From: Rhizobium binae
GTDB taxonomy: Bacteria; Pseudomonadota; Alphaproteobacteria; Rhizobiales; Rhizobiaceae
Length of the DNA stretch: 64,000 bases
Direction: 5' to 3'
Assembly: GCF_017357225.1 (NCBI RefSeq)
Contig: NZ_CP071606.1
Coordinates: 1 to 64,000, forward strand
The notes below the pieces were generated by a model that saw only the letters and a program-made list of their open reading frames with translations, did no database searches and was not told the origin of the DNA. Below, one piece after another: positions 26,587 to 36,135 of this stretch (within the stretch, counting starts at the first letter, position 1; every line of letters begins with the position of its first letter). Position numbers and translations under genes: made by a program.

Positions 26587-27291
26587 ATGCAGAATGACAC
26601 GGAAAATGTGCGGGTGCGCGGCTCGGGCACGCAGAGCGTTTATGTGACCCTGCGCCGGGAGATCCTGTCGATGGCTCTGGAACCTGGCAGTCCGCTCGAT
26701 GAGGTGCGGCTGTCGGAGCGCTTTGGCATGTCGAGGACGCCCATCCGCGAAGCGCTGCTGCGGCTTGTCGCCGATGGGCTGGTCACGACCCTGCCGAACC
26801 GGAACACGATCGTCGCGCCGATCGATTTCGCCAGCCTGCCCACCTATTTCGAAGCGCTGACGCTGATGTACCGGGTGACGACGCGTGGGGCTGCCGAGCG
26901 GCGGAACGGCGAAATCATGAAATCGATCCGCCTGCATCAGAAGGATTTTGCCGATGCCGTCGCCGCGCGCGACGCTTATGCGATGATCGAGGCGAACCGT
27001 GAATTTCACGTGGCGATTGCAGAGCTAGCCGGCAATGCCTATTACACGGCCTTCTTTGCCAAACTGCTCGACGAGGGCCGGCGTATCCTTCGGCTCTATT
27101 ATTCGACCTTCGACGACCGCCTGCCGCGCCAATATGTCGATGAACACGAGGAAATCATCGCTGCGATCGAGGCCGGCGACGCCGAGCAGGCCGACCGGCT
27201 GGCAATCGCCCATGCCAGCCAGATCGTCCGCCAGATCCAGGACTATCTCGCCCGCGACCTCGAAAGATCGGTAGCGATCAGCCTGTCCTGA
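26587..27291 (+). CDS. GntR-family transcriptional regulator (FadR/FCD type)
   Basis: 234-aa regulator with an N-terminal winged helix (YVTLRREILSMALEPGSPLD, then RLSERFGMSRTPIREALLRL) at about residues 18-80. The C-terminal FCD ligand domain (about 90-225) has the metal/ligand histidines in NREFHVAIAELAGN and YVDEHEEIIAAI. It is divergent from the DapA-family gene with a 127-bp gap, so it probably controls that gene in response to a related acid. The ATG at 26587 is preceded by CAGAGGCGGGAC. Confidence 0.9.
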   Translation: MQNDTENVRVRGSGTQSVYVTLRREILSMALEPGSPLDEVRLSERFGMSRTPIREALLRLVADGLVTTLPNRNTIVAPIDFASLPTYFEALTLMYRVTTRGAAERRNGEIMKSIRLHQKDFADAVAARDAYAMIEANREFHVAIAELAGNAYYTAFFAKLLDEGRRILRLYYSTFDDRLPRQYVDEHEEIIAAIEAGDAEQADRLAIAHASQIVRQIQDYLARDLERSVAISLS

Positions 27292-27308
27292 AGCACGGAT
27301 CAGGACAG
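27283..27308. terminator. Hairpin between convergent GntR and fucosidase genes
   Basis: CTGTCCTGA and TCAGGACAG form a perfect 9-bp stem with an 8-base loop. The hairpin overlaps the stop of the GntR gene and lies 10 bases beyond the end of the fucosidase gene on the other strand. There is no clear T run, so it may act as a weak bidirectional terminator or only stabilise transcript ends. Confidence 0.5.
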
Positions 27309-27318
27309 AACAAACGCA

Positions 27319-28656
27319 TCAATCCTGAATGCCAGCGTCGCTCCCAGCCTTGAGCTTGACCTCGATGACCGGGACGACGACCTTGGGGCAGCGCACCGGC
27401 AGGACGAATGTCAGCTCGTTCTCGGCGACGGGGAACTGGGTGTTCGTCCACAGCGTATTGGCGGACGGGCGCAGCCAGGTGACTTCGCTGGCATCATGCA
27501 GGAATTGCGCATATTCGATCTTGCCCGCCAGGGCATCGAAATGCAGATGCCTATAGGGCCAGTTGAAGAGGTGGATATAGAGCCGGTCGCCGTTCTGGGT
27601 CAGGCGGCAGTCGGGTGGGGCGGTGAAGTCGGACTGGGTGCAGCCGACGATGCTGCGCTCGTGCAGCGCCATCCACTCCTCATAGGCAGTAAGGGCTGAT
27701 ATCGCCCGGTGGTCGAGCGTGCCGCGTGCCGTCGGCCCGACATTCATCAACAGATTGCCGCCGATCGCAACGGTGCCGACAAGCATCTGCACCAGCTGCT
27801 CGGTGCTTTTCCAGGTGTCCTCGTCGCGGTGATAACCCCAGGAGCCGCTGAGTGTCTGGCAGGCTTCCCAGACAACGCGCCGGCCGTCGCGCTTCGGCCA
27901 GGTGCGCGGCATATATTGCTCCGGGGTGACGATGTCGGGCTGCAGACCGGCAAGATCGAGTCGGTTGTTGATGATGATGTCGGGGGCAAGCTCGCGCACC
28001 AGGCGCACCAGCTTCTCGCTTTCCCAGTCCCGATGGCCCTTTCCCACAAGTTCGCCGAGCTTCCACTGCGGATAGCTGAAATCGAACCACATGATGTCGA
28101 TCCGTCCGAACTCGGTCAGCAGCTCGCGCACCTGCTCGCGCATGAAGGAGGCATAGCGCTGCATATCCCGGCCTTCGTTGATTTTCGCTGCATCGGGATG
28201 ATTGCGCTGCGGGTGGCGGGGATCGACGGTAAAATCGGGGTGATGCCAGTCGATTAGCGAATAGTAGAAGCCGATCCTCAGGCCCTCGGCGCGGAAGGCG
28301 TCGACGAAAGGGCGCAGCAGATCCTTGCCATAAGGGGTGTTGGTCACCTTGAAGTCGGTGGCCTTGGTGTCCCAAAGGCAAAAGCCTTCATGATGCTTGG
28401 TCGTCAACACGACATATTTCATGCCCGCGGCCTTGGCGCGTCTCGCCCATTCGCGCGGGTCGTAGAGATCGGGGTCGAAATGATCGAAATATTTCTGGTA
28501 GTCGGTGTCATCAAGCTCTTCGCGGCTCTTGACCCATTCATGGCGCGCCGGCAGGGCATAGAGCCCCCAATGCACGAACATGCCGAACCGGTCGTGAACG
28601 AACCAGGCCTTCTTCTCGTCGGGCAGGGCCAGTGACTGCAGACTGTCGGCGTCCAT
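27319..28656 (-). CDS. GH29 alpha-L-fucosidase
   Basis: Glycoside hydrolase family 29 retaining alpha-L-fucosidase, 445 aa with no signal peptide, so it acts in the cytoplasm. Family motifs in order: WFVHDRFGMFVHWGLYALPA (about 18-37), EWARRAKAAGMKYVVLTTKH, HEGFCLWDTK, FYYSLIDWHHPD, and IMWFDFSYPQW with the nucleophile Asp192. A C-terminal beta domain follows. It is 25 bases downstream of the lacI-type gene on the same strand, so both are probably co-transcribed. Its cytoplasmic location fits an importer of fucosylated oligosaccharides from the divergent operon. Alpha-L-fucose is inferred from the family; activity on a related sugar is possible. Confidence 0.93.
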   Translation of the reverse strand: MDADSLQSLALPDEKKAWFVHDRFGMFVHWGLYALPARHEWVKSREELDDTDYQKYFDHFDPDLYDPREWARRAKAAGMKYVVLTTKHHEGFCLWDTKATDFKVTNTPYGKDLLRPFVDAFRAEGLRIGFYYSLIDWHHPDFTVDPRHPQRNHPDAAKINEGRDMQRYASFMREQVRELLTEFGRIDIMWFDFSYPQWKLGELVGKGHRDWESEKLVRLVRELAPDIIINNRLDLAGLQPDIVTPEQYMPRTWPKRDGRRVVWEACQTLSGSWGYHRDEDTWKSTEQLVQMLVGTVAIGGNLLMNVGPTARGTLDHRAISALTAYEEWMALHERSIVGCTQSDFTAPPDCRLTQNGDRLYIHLFNWPYRHLHFDALAGKIEYAQFLHDASEVTWLRPSANTLWTNTQFPVAENELTFVLPVRCPKVVVPVIEVKLKAGSDAGIQD

Positions 28657-28681
28657 GTGATATCCTCCTGTTGATCGTCGA

Positions 28682-29689
28682 TCAGGTCGTTTCGCGGACG
28701 ATGAGCTCAGGCACGATGACGATGCCGTGCTGGCGGTTTTTTGTGGCGATGCGGCTGAGCAGCAGGCGCACGGCTTCCTCTCCCATCTCCCGTTTCTGCA
28801 CGCGCAGCGTGGTGAGCGCCGGAGACAGCAGTTCGGCTGTCGGGATGTCGTCGAAACCGATCAGCGCGATCTGACCGGGGATCGAAATCCCGGCAGCCCG
28901 GCAGGCCTTCATCGCGCCGATCGCATTGAGGTCGTTGTAGCAGACGAGGGCATCGATATCGGGCGTTTCCGCCAGCAATTGCGCCGCCGCCGTCTGTCCG
29001 CCGGCCGCGGTGGGATCACAGTAGACGATGCCGTGCGCCTTCAGCCCATGGGCAGCCAGCGTCTTGCGGAAGCCAACGAGACGGCTCTTGCCGCCGAAGG
29101 AGCTGCGCGGCCCGGCAATGATCGCGATTTTGTGGCGGCCGCGTTCGACCAGGTGGTCGATGGCCCGCGACGCGCCGGTCTCGTAGTCCGTGACAATGGT
29201 TCCGGCGATCTCGTTCGGAGCCTCGCGGTTGATGAGCACGACGGCGCGGTGGGGTGCGAGCGCCTTATGAAGCGCGGCATCCGGCAGCCGGGCGCTGCAG
29301 ACGATGATCCCGTCGACCCGATGCCTGAGCAGCGCTTCGATGAGTTCCTCTTCCCGTTTGCTGTTTTCGACGACGTTGGACAGAAGCAGATTGTAGCCGG
29401 CCGCGCTCGCCGCATCCTCGGCGCCCCGGATGACCTCTGGAAAGAACGGGTTGGTGATGTCGGGAACAAGAAGACCGATGGTCTTTGACCGGTCCGACCG
29501 CAATCCGCGCGCAAAAGGATTGGGGCGATAGTTGAGCTCGTTTGCCGCGGAGAGAATACGCTGACTGGTTTCGGCGCTGGCGCCGCCGCGGCCGTTGAGC
29601 ACGCGCGAGACCGTCATTGGCGACACGCCTGCGGCATGGGCGACATCGGCGATGGTTATTTTGGAATCTGGTTCTTTGGGGCTGTTCAA
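28682..29689 (-). CDS. LacI-family repressor of the oligosaccharide locus
   Basis: 336-aa LacI/PurR-type regulator. The helix-turn-helix is ITIADVAHAAGVSPMTVSRV followed by the hinge region to about residue 65 (NYRPNPFARGLRSDRS). The periplasmic-binding-protein-like effector domain (TIGLLVPDITNPFFPEVIRG onward) takes the rest. I chose the TTG at 29689, which gives the usual short N-terminus (MNSPKEPDSKITIADVA). An ATG further upstream lies inside the operator region. It is divergent from the importer operon, and AACGTTA-type operators lie between. The inducer is probably a sugar released from the imported oligosaccharide. Confidence 0.9.
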   Translation of the reverse strand: MNSPKEPDSKITIADVAHAAGVSPMTVSRVLNGRGGASAETSQRILSAANELNYRPNPFARGLRSDRSKTIGLLVPDITNPFFPEVIRGAEDAASAAGYNLLLSNVVENSKREEELIEALLRHRVDGIIVCSARLPDAALHKALAPHRAVVLINREAPNEIAGTIVTDYETGASRAIDHLVERGRHKIAIIAGPRSSFGGKSRLVGFRKTLAAHGLKAHGIVYCDPTAAGGQTAAAQLLAETPDIDALVCYNDLNAIGAMKACRAAGISIPGQIALIGFDDIPTAELLSPALTTLRVQKREMGEEAVRLLLSRIATKNRQHGIVIVPELIVRETT

Positions 29690-29715
29690 AGGCTGTCTCT
29701 GAGAAGGCAGGAAAA

Positions 29716-29732
29716 TTACGATAACGATAACT
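29716..29732. promoter_or_regulatory. LacI operator-like repeats near the lacI gene
   Basis: TTACGATAACGATAACT contains two copies of CGATAAC, the half-site type also found at the two downstream sites. It lies 27 bases upstream of the LacI start, in a position suited to autoregulation. The assignment is an inference from sequence similarity to the other two sites. Confidence 0.5.
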
Positions 29733-29792
29733 AACATAGTTTCGGTGAAAACCAAGCCTTTGCAGGTTTGGATCACGTCAATGCGAATCCTT

Positions 29793-29821
29793 TTGACAAG
29801 ATCATACGATAACGTTAACGT
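29793..29821 (+). promoter_or_regulatory. Likely promoter of the oligosaccharide importer operon
   Basis: TTGACA at 29793-29798 is followed after 17 bases by TAACGT (29816-29821). The -35 is perfect and the -10 matches three of six consensus bases. The -10 falls inside the palindromic operator at 29811-29822, so bound repressor would block RNA polymerase. Confidence 0.6.
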
Positions 29822-29822
29822 T
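29811..29822. promoter_or_regulatory. Main LacI operator (perfect 12-bp palindrome)
   Basis: AACGTTAACGTT is a perfect palindrome of the kind bound by LacI/GalR regulators. It covers the likely -10 box of the importer operon and is directly adjacent to the divergent lacI-type gene. Confidence 0.7.
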
Positions 29823-29838
29823 CCCAATTGAGGAGAAG

Positions 29839-29852
29839 ACGTTAACGATAAC
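29839..29852. promoter_or_regulatory. Downstream LacI operator-like site
   Basis: ACGTTAACGATAAC shares GTTAACG with the main operator and CGATAAC with the upstream site. It lies about 10 bases after the expected transcription start and 25 bases before the start codon, where repressor would act as a roadblock or support looping. Confidence 0.55.
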
Positions 29853-29876
29853 CTACTCGAACACAGGGAGGAGAGA

Positions 29877-31802
29877 ATGCAGCACGTCAGGATTCTACGA
29901 CGGCAGGTCGTTTCGACCGTTGCCGCGGCCATCCTCATCGGGGCCGGCTGGGCCGGCGCCGCGCTCGGTTTCCAGGAGGCGCCGGAACTCAAGGCGCTTG
30001 TTGATGCCGGCAAGCTGCCGCCGGTGGATAAACGCCTGCCCAAGGAGCCGCTGGTGCTCACCCCGCTTGAATCGGTCGGCACCTATGGCGGCACCTGGCG
30101 CACGGCCACCTTCGGCGGCGGCGACAGCGAGATCGAGCGTTCGATCGGCTATACGAGGCTGGTCCGCTGGAACCCGGAATGGACTGAGGTGATCCCCGAT
30201 ATCGCCAAGAGCGTCGAGGTCAATGCGAATGCCACCGAATATACTTTCACGCTGCGTCAAGGCACGCGCTGGTCGGACGGCGAGCCCTTCACCGCAGACG
30301 ACCTGGTGTGGTGGAACGAGAATGTGCTGCGCAACACCAAGATCACGCCTGCTGCACCCGACTGGCTGACGGCCGGCGGGGAACCGGTCAAGGTCGAAAA
30401 GCTTGGCGACGACAAAGTTGTCTTCAAATTTGCTGCGCCGAACGGCCTGTTCCTGATGAACATGGCGACCGTGCGCGGCTCCGATATCCTGGCGGCGGCA
30501 CCCGCACATTACCTCAAGCAGTTCCACAAGGATTTCAATCCCGATGGCATCGATGCCCTGGTGAAGGCGGCAGGTGCGGCCGATTGGGTCCAGCTCTTCA
30601 ACAACAAGATCGGCTTTCCCGGCCGCTGGCGCGATCTCGGCCGGCCGACGCTCGACGCCTGGGTGCTGACCGCGCCCTATAACGGCACGACCCAGGTCGT
30701 CGCCGAACGCAATCCCTACTACGCCAAGGTGGATACCGCGGGAAACCAGCTGCCTTACTTCGATCGTGTCACCATCGACGTGATGCAGGATACGCAGGCG
30801 ATCATCCTGAAGGCGATCAGCGGCGAAATCGACATGCAGAACCGCTTCATCGAGACGACGGACGCCCGCACCGTCATCGTGCAGAACCAGCAGAAGGGCG
30901 GCTACGGCCTGTTCATCGCCCGGCCGGCCTGGTCGAACGCCCTGCTGATCACGCTCAACCAGACCCACAAGAACCCGGCCTTGCGCGCCGTCTTCTCCAA
31001 CAAGGATTTCCGCATCGGCCTCAGCTACGCCATCAACCGTGAGGAGCTGAACCAGCTGATCTATGCCGGGCAGGCCAAACCCTATCAGGCGGCGCCCCGC
31101 GAAGGCACCGCGCTCTACGACGAGAAGATGGCGACGCAGTATCTCGAATATAATGTCGACCTCGCCAATCAATATCTCGACAAGGCGGGCCTGACCAAAA
31201 AAGATGCCGAGGGTTTTCGCCTCGGTCAGGACGGCAAGCGCATCACTTTCGCGATCGACGCCTTGACCGGCAGCCCGATCCAGGTCGACGCGCTGGAAAT
31301 GATCCAACGTTATTGGCGGGCGGTCGGCATCGACATGCAACCGCGCCCGGCTGAACGGTCGCTGATCTTCTCCCGCCTGCAGAACAACGACAATGACGGC
31401 CTCGGATGGGTTGGTGGCGGCGGCTACGACTTCCTCGGCCTGCTCGATCCCAAATGGTATTTCCCGCACGAATACGAGTCGAGCTTCGCGACCGCATGGG
31501 GTCTTTATTACCAGAATCCCAAGGACCCGAACGCTCAGGAACCGAGCCCGGCCGCCAAGAAGCAGATGGACCTTTACCGGCAGGTGCAGGAAGCCCCGAC
31601 GCTCGAAAAGCAGCTGGCCGCCATGAAGGAACTGCTGGCCATCACCCGGGACGAATTCTACGTCATCGGCACCAACCTCGAGCCGGATCGCGTTGGTATC
31701 GTCAAGACCAATATGCACAACGTCCCGAAGGTCATTCCCAGCACGTCCTTCTACATGACGCCGGGACCGGCCAAGCCCGAGACCTTCTATTACCAGCAAT
31801 AA
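29877..31802 (+). CDS. ABC transporter substrate-binding protein (family 5, oligosaccharide/peptide type)
   Basis: 641-aa periplasmic solute-binding protein of the extracellular family 5 (Opp/Dpp-like). A signal peptide (about residues 10-32) is followed by a short linker. The family core includes YTFTLRQGTRWSDGEPFTAD, DDLVWWNENVL and the C-terminal lobe (SYAINREELNQLIYAGQAKP). Family members of this large size (over 600 aa) next to glycosidases usually bind oligosaccharides rather than peptides. First gene of the operon, with ribosome site GGGAGGAGAG. The gene context (GH29, GH39, sugar isomerases) supports a sugar ligand. Confidence 0.9.
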   Translation: MQHVRILRRQVVSTVAAAILIGAGWAGAALGFQEAPELKALVDAGKLPPVDKRLPKEPLVLTPLESVGTYGGTWRTATFGGGDSEIERSIGYTRLVRWNPEWTEVIPDIAKSVEVNANATEYTFTLRQGTRWSDGEPFTADDLVWWNENVLRNTKITPAAPDWLTAGGEPVKVEKLGDDKVVFKFAAPNGLFLMNMATVRGSDILAAAPAHYLKQFHKDFNPDGIDALVKAAGAADWVQLFNNKIGFPGRWRDLGRPTLDAWVLTAPYNGTTQVVAERNPYYAKVDTAGNQLPYFDRVTIDVMQDTQAIILKAISGEIDMQNRFIETTDARTVIVQNQQKGGYGLFIARPAWSNALLITLNQTHKNPALRAVFSNKDFRIGLSYAINREELNQLIYAGQAKPYQAAPREGTALYDEKMATQYLEYNVDLANQYLDKAGLTKKDAEGFRLGQDGKRITFAIDALTGSPIQVDALEMIQRYWRAVGIDMQPRPAERSLIFSRLQNNDNDGLGWVGGGGYDFLGLLDPKWYFPHEYESSFATAWGLYYQNPKDPNAQEPSPAAKKQMDLYRQVQEAPTLEKQLAAMKELLAITRDEFYVIGTNLEPDRVGIVKTNMHNVPKVIPSTSFYMTPGPAKPETFYYQQ

Positions 31803-31905
31803 GGGCCTCCGATCGGCGGAATGGCGTCTCCGGCGCCATTCCCAAAGCACAGCCTCGCCCCATCACCCAAAGCGATCGGCGATTGCCGGTTGAAGGAGCT
31901 TGAAT

Positions 31906-32892
31906 ATGGCCGGCTTCATTATCAGACGTCTGCTATACATGATCCCGATGATGTTCGCGATCTCGGTCGTGACCTTCATCATCATCCAGCTGCCGCCGGG
32001 TGATTTCCTGACCGCGATGACCGCGCGTCTTGCCTCGCAGAACGAGACCATCGATCCGGGCGTCATCGCCGGCCTGCGCGAGCGCTACGGCCTCGATCAG
32101 CCTTGGGCGGTGCAATATTGGAAATGGATCAGCGGCATCTTGCTGCGCGGCGATTTCGGCCAGTCCCTCGATTGGAACAAGCCGGTCAGCGAATTGATCT
32201 GGGCGCGCATGGGCCTGACGATGGTGGTCTCGGTGACCACGCTGCTCTTCGTCTGGGCGGTGGCCTTTCCGATCGGCATCTATTCGGCGGTGCGGCAATA
32301 TTCGGTGGGCGATTACGTCGCCACCTTCTTCGGCTTCCTTGGCCTTGCCATTCCGAACTTCCTGCTGGCGCTGGTGCTGATGTTCGTCTCCGCGCAGTAT
32401 TTCGGCCAGAGCGTCGGCGGGCTGTTTTCGCCCCTTTATATCAACGCCGCCTGGAGCTGGGCCAAGCTTGGCGACCTCATCTCGCATATGTGGATCCCGG
32501 TCGTCGTGCTCGGCACGGGTGCGACGGCGGCGCTGATCCGCATCATGCGCGCCAACCTGCTCGACGAACTCAACAAGCCCTATGTCGACATGGCGCGGGC
32601 CCGGGGCCTCAGCGAAATCCGGCTGCTGCTGAAATATCCGGTGCGCGTCGCCCTCAACCCCTTCGTCTCGACGGTCGGCTGGGTGCTGCCGCACCTCGTC
32701 TCGGGTTCGGTGGTGGTCTCCATCGTCCTCAGCCTGCCGATCACCGGACCGCTGCTGCTCAACGCCCTGTTTGCCCAGGATATGTATCTCGCCGGCACGT
32801 TCATCCTGCTGATGAGCATGCTGACGCTGATTGGCACCCTGATCTCCGATTTGCTGCTCGCCTGGCTCGATCCACGCATTCGCAATGGCTGA
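31906..32892 (+). CDS. ABC transporter permease (OppB type)
   Basis: 328-aa inner-membrane permease of the binding-protein-dependent type. It has six hydrophobic segments, starting MAGFIIRRLLYMIPMMFAIS. The EAA-like loop is visible near ANLLDELNKPYVDMARARGL (about residues 215-235), where the ATPase docks. I chose the ATG at 31906 after GAAGGAGCTTG; a TTG two codons earlier is less likely. It works with the second permease 12 bases downstream. Confidence 0.93.
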   Translation: MAGFIIRRLLYMIPMMFAISVVTFIIIQLPPGDFLTAMTARLASQNETIDPGVIAGLRERYGLDQPWAVQYWKWISGILLRGDFGQSLDWNKPVSELIWARMGLTMVVSVTTLLFVWAVAFPIGIYSAVRQYSVGDYVATFFGFLGLAIPNFLLALVLMFVSAQYFGQSVGGLFSPLYINAAWSWAKLGDLISHMWIPVVVLGTGATAALIRIMRANLLDELNKPYVDMARARGLSEIRLLLKYPVRVALNPFVSTVGWVLPHLVSGSVVVSIVLSLPITGPLLLNALFAQDMYLAGTFILLMSMLTLIGTLISDLLLAWLDPRIRNG

Positions 32893-32904
32893 AGGACGAT
32901 ACCA

Positions 32905-34038
32905 ATGACCGATCACGCTATCGCGCTGGCGCCTGAAGCTGTTCACAATTCCGATGCCGTCGCCGGCCAATGGAAACTGATCTGGCGCCGCTTCTGTCGT
33001 CACCGGCTGGCGTTGGCCGCTGGGTTCGTCATTCTCCTGATATACCTGGTCGCGCTCTTTGCCGAGGTCCTCGCCCCGGTTTCATCGCAGACCTACGATT
33101 CCCGCTACACCTATGCGCCGCCCCAGCGGCTCAAAGTCGCCGGTTACGACGCGGCGGGCCAGTTTCATGCGCTCTACGTCAACGGCTATTCGATGAAGGT
33201 CGATCCGATCGCGCTCAGCCGCACTTACGTGCCCGATCCCGCCGTCGTCATTCCCGTCGGCTTCTTCGTGAAAGGTGAACCCTATCGGTTCTGGGGGCTG
33301 TTCGATTTCGACCGTCACCTGATCGGCCCGGTCGAGGCGGGCAAGCCATTCTACCTGTTCGGCGCCGACCGGCTGGGGCGCGACGTCTTCAGCCGGACGG
33401 TGCATGGCACGCGGGTTTCGATGTCGGTCGGCCTGATCGGCGTGGCGATCAGCCTCGTCCTCGGTATCATCGTCGGCGGCATCTCCGGTCTTTACGGCGG
33501 CTGGGTGGATGATGTCATCCAGCGTTCCATCGAGCTCATCAACTCGATCCCGACCATCCCGCTGTGGATGGGGCTTGCCGCCGCCGTTCCGATCAGCGCC
33601 GATCCGATCCTGGTCTATCTCTGGATCACGATCATCCTGTCGCTGATCGGCTGGACCGACCTTGCGCGCGTGGTGCGCGGCCGTTTCCTGTCGCTGAAGA
33701 CGGAGGACTTCGTCATCGCTGCCCGTCTCGATGGCTGCTCCCGGATGCGCATCATCTGGCGGCACATGGTCCCCTCCTTCATGAGCCACATCATCGCCTC
33801 GGTCACGCTCGCCATTCCGACGATGATTCTCGCCGAAACCGCACTTTCCTTCCTTGGCATCGGCCTGCGGCCGCCGGTGGTCAGCTGGGGCGTGCTGCTC
33901 CAGGAGGCCCAGAACATTCTCGCGGTCTCGAGCGCGCCCTGGCTGTTTCTTCCGGGCCTGGCGGTGATCGTCACGGTGCTCGCGCTCAATTTCCTCGGTG
34001 ATGGATTACGTGATGCTGCAGATCCCTATGAATACTGA
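32905..34038 (+). CDS. ABC transporter permease (OppC type)
   Basis: 377-aa second permease. The N-terminal membrane helix (RLALAAGFVILLIYLVALFA, about 33-52) is followed by an unusually long periplasmic loop of about 100 residues containing LFGADRLGRDVFSRTVHGTR. The core with five helices has the EAA loop ARLDGCSRMRIIWRHMVPSF near 272-292. The stop overlaps the start of the first ATPase gene by 11 bases, so translation is probably coupled. Confidence 0.93.
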   Translation: MTDHAIALAPEAVHNSDAVAGQWKLIWRRFCRHRLALAAGFVILLIYLVALFAEVLAPVSSQTYDSRYTYAPPQRLKVAGYDAAGQFHALYVNGYSMKVDPIALSRTYVPDPAVVIPVGFFVKGEPYRFWGLFDFDRHLIGPVEAGKPFYLFGADRLGRDVFSRTVHGTRVSMSVGLIGVAISLVLGIIVGGISGLYGGWVDDVIQRSIELINSIPTIPLWMGLAAAVPISADPILVYLWITIILSLIGWTDLARVVRGRFLSLKTEDFVIAARLDGCSRMRIIWRHMVPSFMSHIIASVTLAIPTMILAETALSFLGIGLRPPVVSWGVLLQEAQNILAVSSAPWLFLPGLAVIVTVLALNFLGDGLRDAADPYEY

Positions 34039-35077
34039 CGCGAATTTCGCCACGGCCGGTAGCCTGCACCGGCATCGTGACCCGTTGATCGAGGTCGACG
34101 AGCTCAGGACGCATTTCTTCGGCGGTACGGGCACGGTGAGGGCGGTCGACGGCGTTTCCTTTTCCATCCCGCGCGGCAAGACGGTTTGCGTCGTCGGTGA
34201 ATCCGGGTCGGGCAAGAGCATCACCGGCCGCTCGATCCTCAACCAGGTTCCGCGCGGCGGGCGGATCGTCTCGGGCGCGATCCGCTACCGGCCCGATCCG
34301 GCCGCACCCGCGATCGATCTGGCGGCGCTCGATCCGCGCGGCCGCGACATGCGGGCGATCCGCGGCGCCCAGATCGGCCTGATCAGCCAGGAGCCGATGG
34401 CGGCGCTCTCACCCGTCCATACGATCGGCAACCAGATGGTGGAGGTGATCCGCCTGCATCTGAAGATGGGAAAGAAGGAGGCGCGCGAACATGCCATCGA
34501 TACGCTCGCTCTTGTCGGTATTCCCAGGCCGGCCGAGCGCATGGAAAGTTACGCCTTCCAGTTTTCCGGCGGGATGCGTCAGCGTGCGTGCATCGCGTTG
34601 GCGCTCGCCTGCCGCCCCAAACTGCTGATCGCCGACGAACCGACCACGGCGCTCGATGTGACCACCCAGGCCAATATCCTCGACCTACTCGCCTCGCTGC
34701 AGGCCGAATTCGGGCTCTCGGTGCTGTTCGTCACCCATGATCTCGGTGTGGTTGCCGAAATCGCCGACGAGGTCGTCGTCATGTATGTCGGCCGGGTGGT
34801 CGAGGCGGGCGATGTCGACACGATCTTCCATGCGCCTGTTCATCCATACACGAAGGCGCTGCTGCAATCGGTACCGCGCATGCATGGACAACCGAGCGAA
34901 CGGCTCGCGACCATCGAGGGCATGGTGCCGTCGCGTTTCGCCCGGCTTGCGGGCTGCAGCTTTCACCCCCGATGCAGGCAAGCGAGGGCGGGGCTGTGCG
35001 ATCAGAAGGACCCGGAGTCCGTCCTCATCGGCGACGGGCACGTCGCCAGCTGCCTGCTCTATGAGGGAGGACAATGA
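34028..35077 (+). CDS. ABC transporter ATP-binding protein (OppD type)
   Basis: 349-aa ATPase. Walker [10 protein letters not shown] (about residues 56-64), Q-loop ISQEPMAAL, signature [15 protein letters not shown] and Walker [13 protein letters not shown] are all intact. The C-terminal Opp-type extension has the conserved cysteine-containing [10 protein letters not shown] region. I chose the ATG at 34028, which overlaps the permease stop; the longer frame from 33998 starts inside the permease coding sequence. The stop overlaps the next ATPase start as ATGA. Confidence 0.93.
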   Translation: MNTDANFATAGSLHRHRDPLIEVDELRTHFFGGTGTVRAVDGVSFSIPRGKTVCVVGESGSGKSITGRSILNQVPRGGRIVSGAIRYRPDPAAPAIDLAALDPRGRDMRAIRGAQIGLISQEPMAALSPVHTIGNQMVEVIRLHLKMGKKEAREHAIDTLALVGIPRPAERMESYAFQFSGGMRQRACIALALACRPKLLIADEPTTALDVTTQANILDLLASLQAEFGLSVLFVTHDLGVVAEIADEVVVMYVGRVVEAGDVDTIFHAPVHPYTKALLQSVPRMHGQPSERLATIEGMVPSRFARLAGCSFHPRCRQARAGLCDQKDPESVLIGDGHVASCLLYEGGQ

Positions 35078-36135
35078 TGGCCGATCCCACCCTGCAGAAA
35101 AGCCCTCTGCTCGAGCTGAACGAGCTCCGCATGCATTTCCCCATCCGCAAGGGTGCGTTCCGAAGGGTCGTCGGGCATGTCAAGGCGGTCGACGGCGTTT
35201 CGCTGCGCATTGAGGACGGGGAGACGCTCGGCATTGTCGGCGAATCCGGCTGCGGCAAGTCGACCCTTGCCCGCACCGTGCTGCGCATCTATCGGCCGAC
35301 GAGCGGCGAGATCCGCTACCGCGACCGCAGCGGCGCAACGATCGATCTTGCGGCCATGTCAGGTCCGGCCCTCGACGAAATCCATCGCGACCTGCGCATT
35401 GTGTTTCAGGACCCGCAATCCTCGCTCAATCCGCGCCTTCCCGTCATCGACATCATTGGCGAGGTGCTCAGCGTCAACGGCATCGCCAAGGGCCGGGAAT
35501 TGGAGCACCGGGTCGCCGAACTGATGCAGAGTGTCGGCCTGCGGCCGGAATATATGCGCCGCTATCCGCATGCTTTCTCCGGCGGCGAACGCCAGCGCAT
35601 CGGGATTGCCCGGGCGCTGGCGTCCAACCCGCGCCTTGTCATCGCCGACGAGGCCGTCTCGGCGCTCGATGTCAGCGTGCAGGCCCAGACCATCAACCTG
35701 TTGCAGGATCTGCAGGAACAATTCGGCCTGACCTATCTCTTCGTCGCCCACGACCTTTCGGTTGTAAGGCACATCTCGGACAATATTGCCGTCATGTATG
35801 TCGGCCGGGTGGTCGAAAGGGCGCCGACGGAGCAGATCTTTTCGCGCCCCCTCCATCCCTATACCGAGGCGCTGCTGTCGGCCGTGCCCATCGCCGATCC
35901 CAGGATGCGCCGCCACGGCAAGCGCATCCGACTGGCGGGCGAGGTCGCCGACCCCGCGCATCCGCCTCCCGGCTGCGCATTTCATCCGCGCTGCCGCTAC
36001 GCCACCGAGCTTTGCAGGCAGGAGGTGCCGTCCTTGCGCACCATTACGGCCGATGGGCACGCGGCGGCCTGTCACTATGCCGAAACCCTGTCGCTCAATC
36101 CCTTTGCCGACCGTACCGTTCCGGAGTTCAATTGA
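35074..36135 (+). CDS. ABC transporter ATP-binding protein (OppF type)
   Basis: 353-aa second ATPase. Walker [10 protein letters not shown] near residues 57-65, Q-loop [11 protein letters not shown], signature [15 protein letters not shown], Walker [14 protein letters not shown], and the H-loop in [12 protein letters not shown]. The C-terminal [13 protein letters not shown] is the usual Opp-type tail. It overlaps the upstream ATPase stop and the downstream isomerase start, showing tight coupling. Confidence 0.93.
   Translation: MMADPTLQKSPLLELNELRMHFPIRKGAFRRVVGHVKAVDGVSLRIEDGETLGIVGESGCGKSTLARTVLRIYRPTSGEIRYRDRSGATIDLAAMSGPALDEIHRDLRIVFQDPQSSLNPRLPVIDIIGEVLSVNGIAKGRELEHRVAELMQSVGLRPEYMRRYPHAFSGGERQRIGIARALASNPRLVIADEAVSALDVSVQAQTINLLQDLQEQFGLTYLFVAHDLSVVRHISDNIAVMYVGRVVERAPTEQIFSRPLHPYTEALLSAVPIADPRMRRHGKRIRLAGEVADPAHPPPGCAFHPRCRYATELCRQEVPSLRTITADGHAAACHYAETLSLNPFADRTVPEFN

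Noticed and set aside
29895..31850. 651-aa open frame on the minus strand across the solute-binding protein gene
   Set aside because: Same high-GC antisense artefact; the plus-strand gene has a signal peptide, family motifs and a good ribosome site.
31933..33003. 356-aa minus-strand frame, very rich in Asp, Arg, His and Gln
   Set aside because: Composition is typical of antisense to membrane-protein genes; it covers the OppB-type permease.
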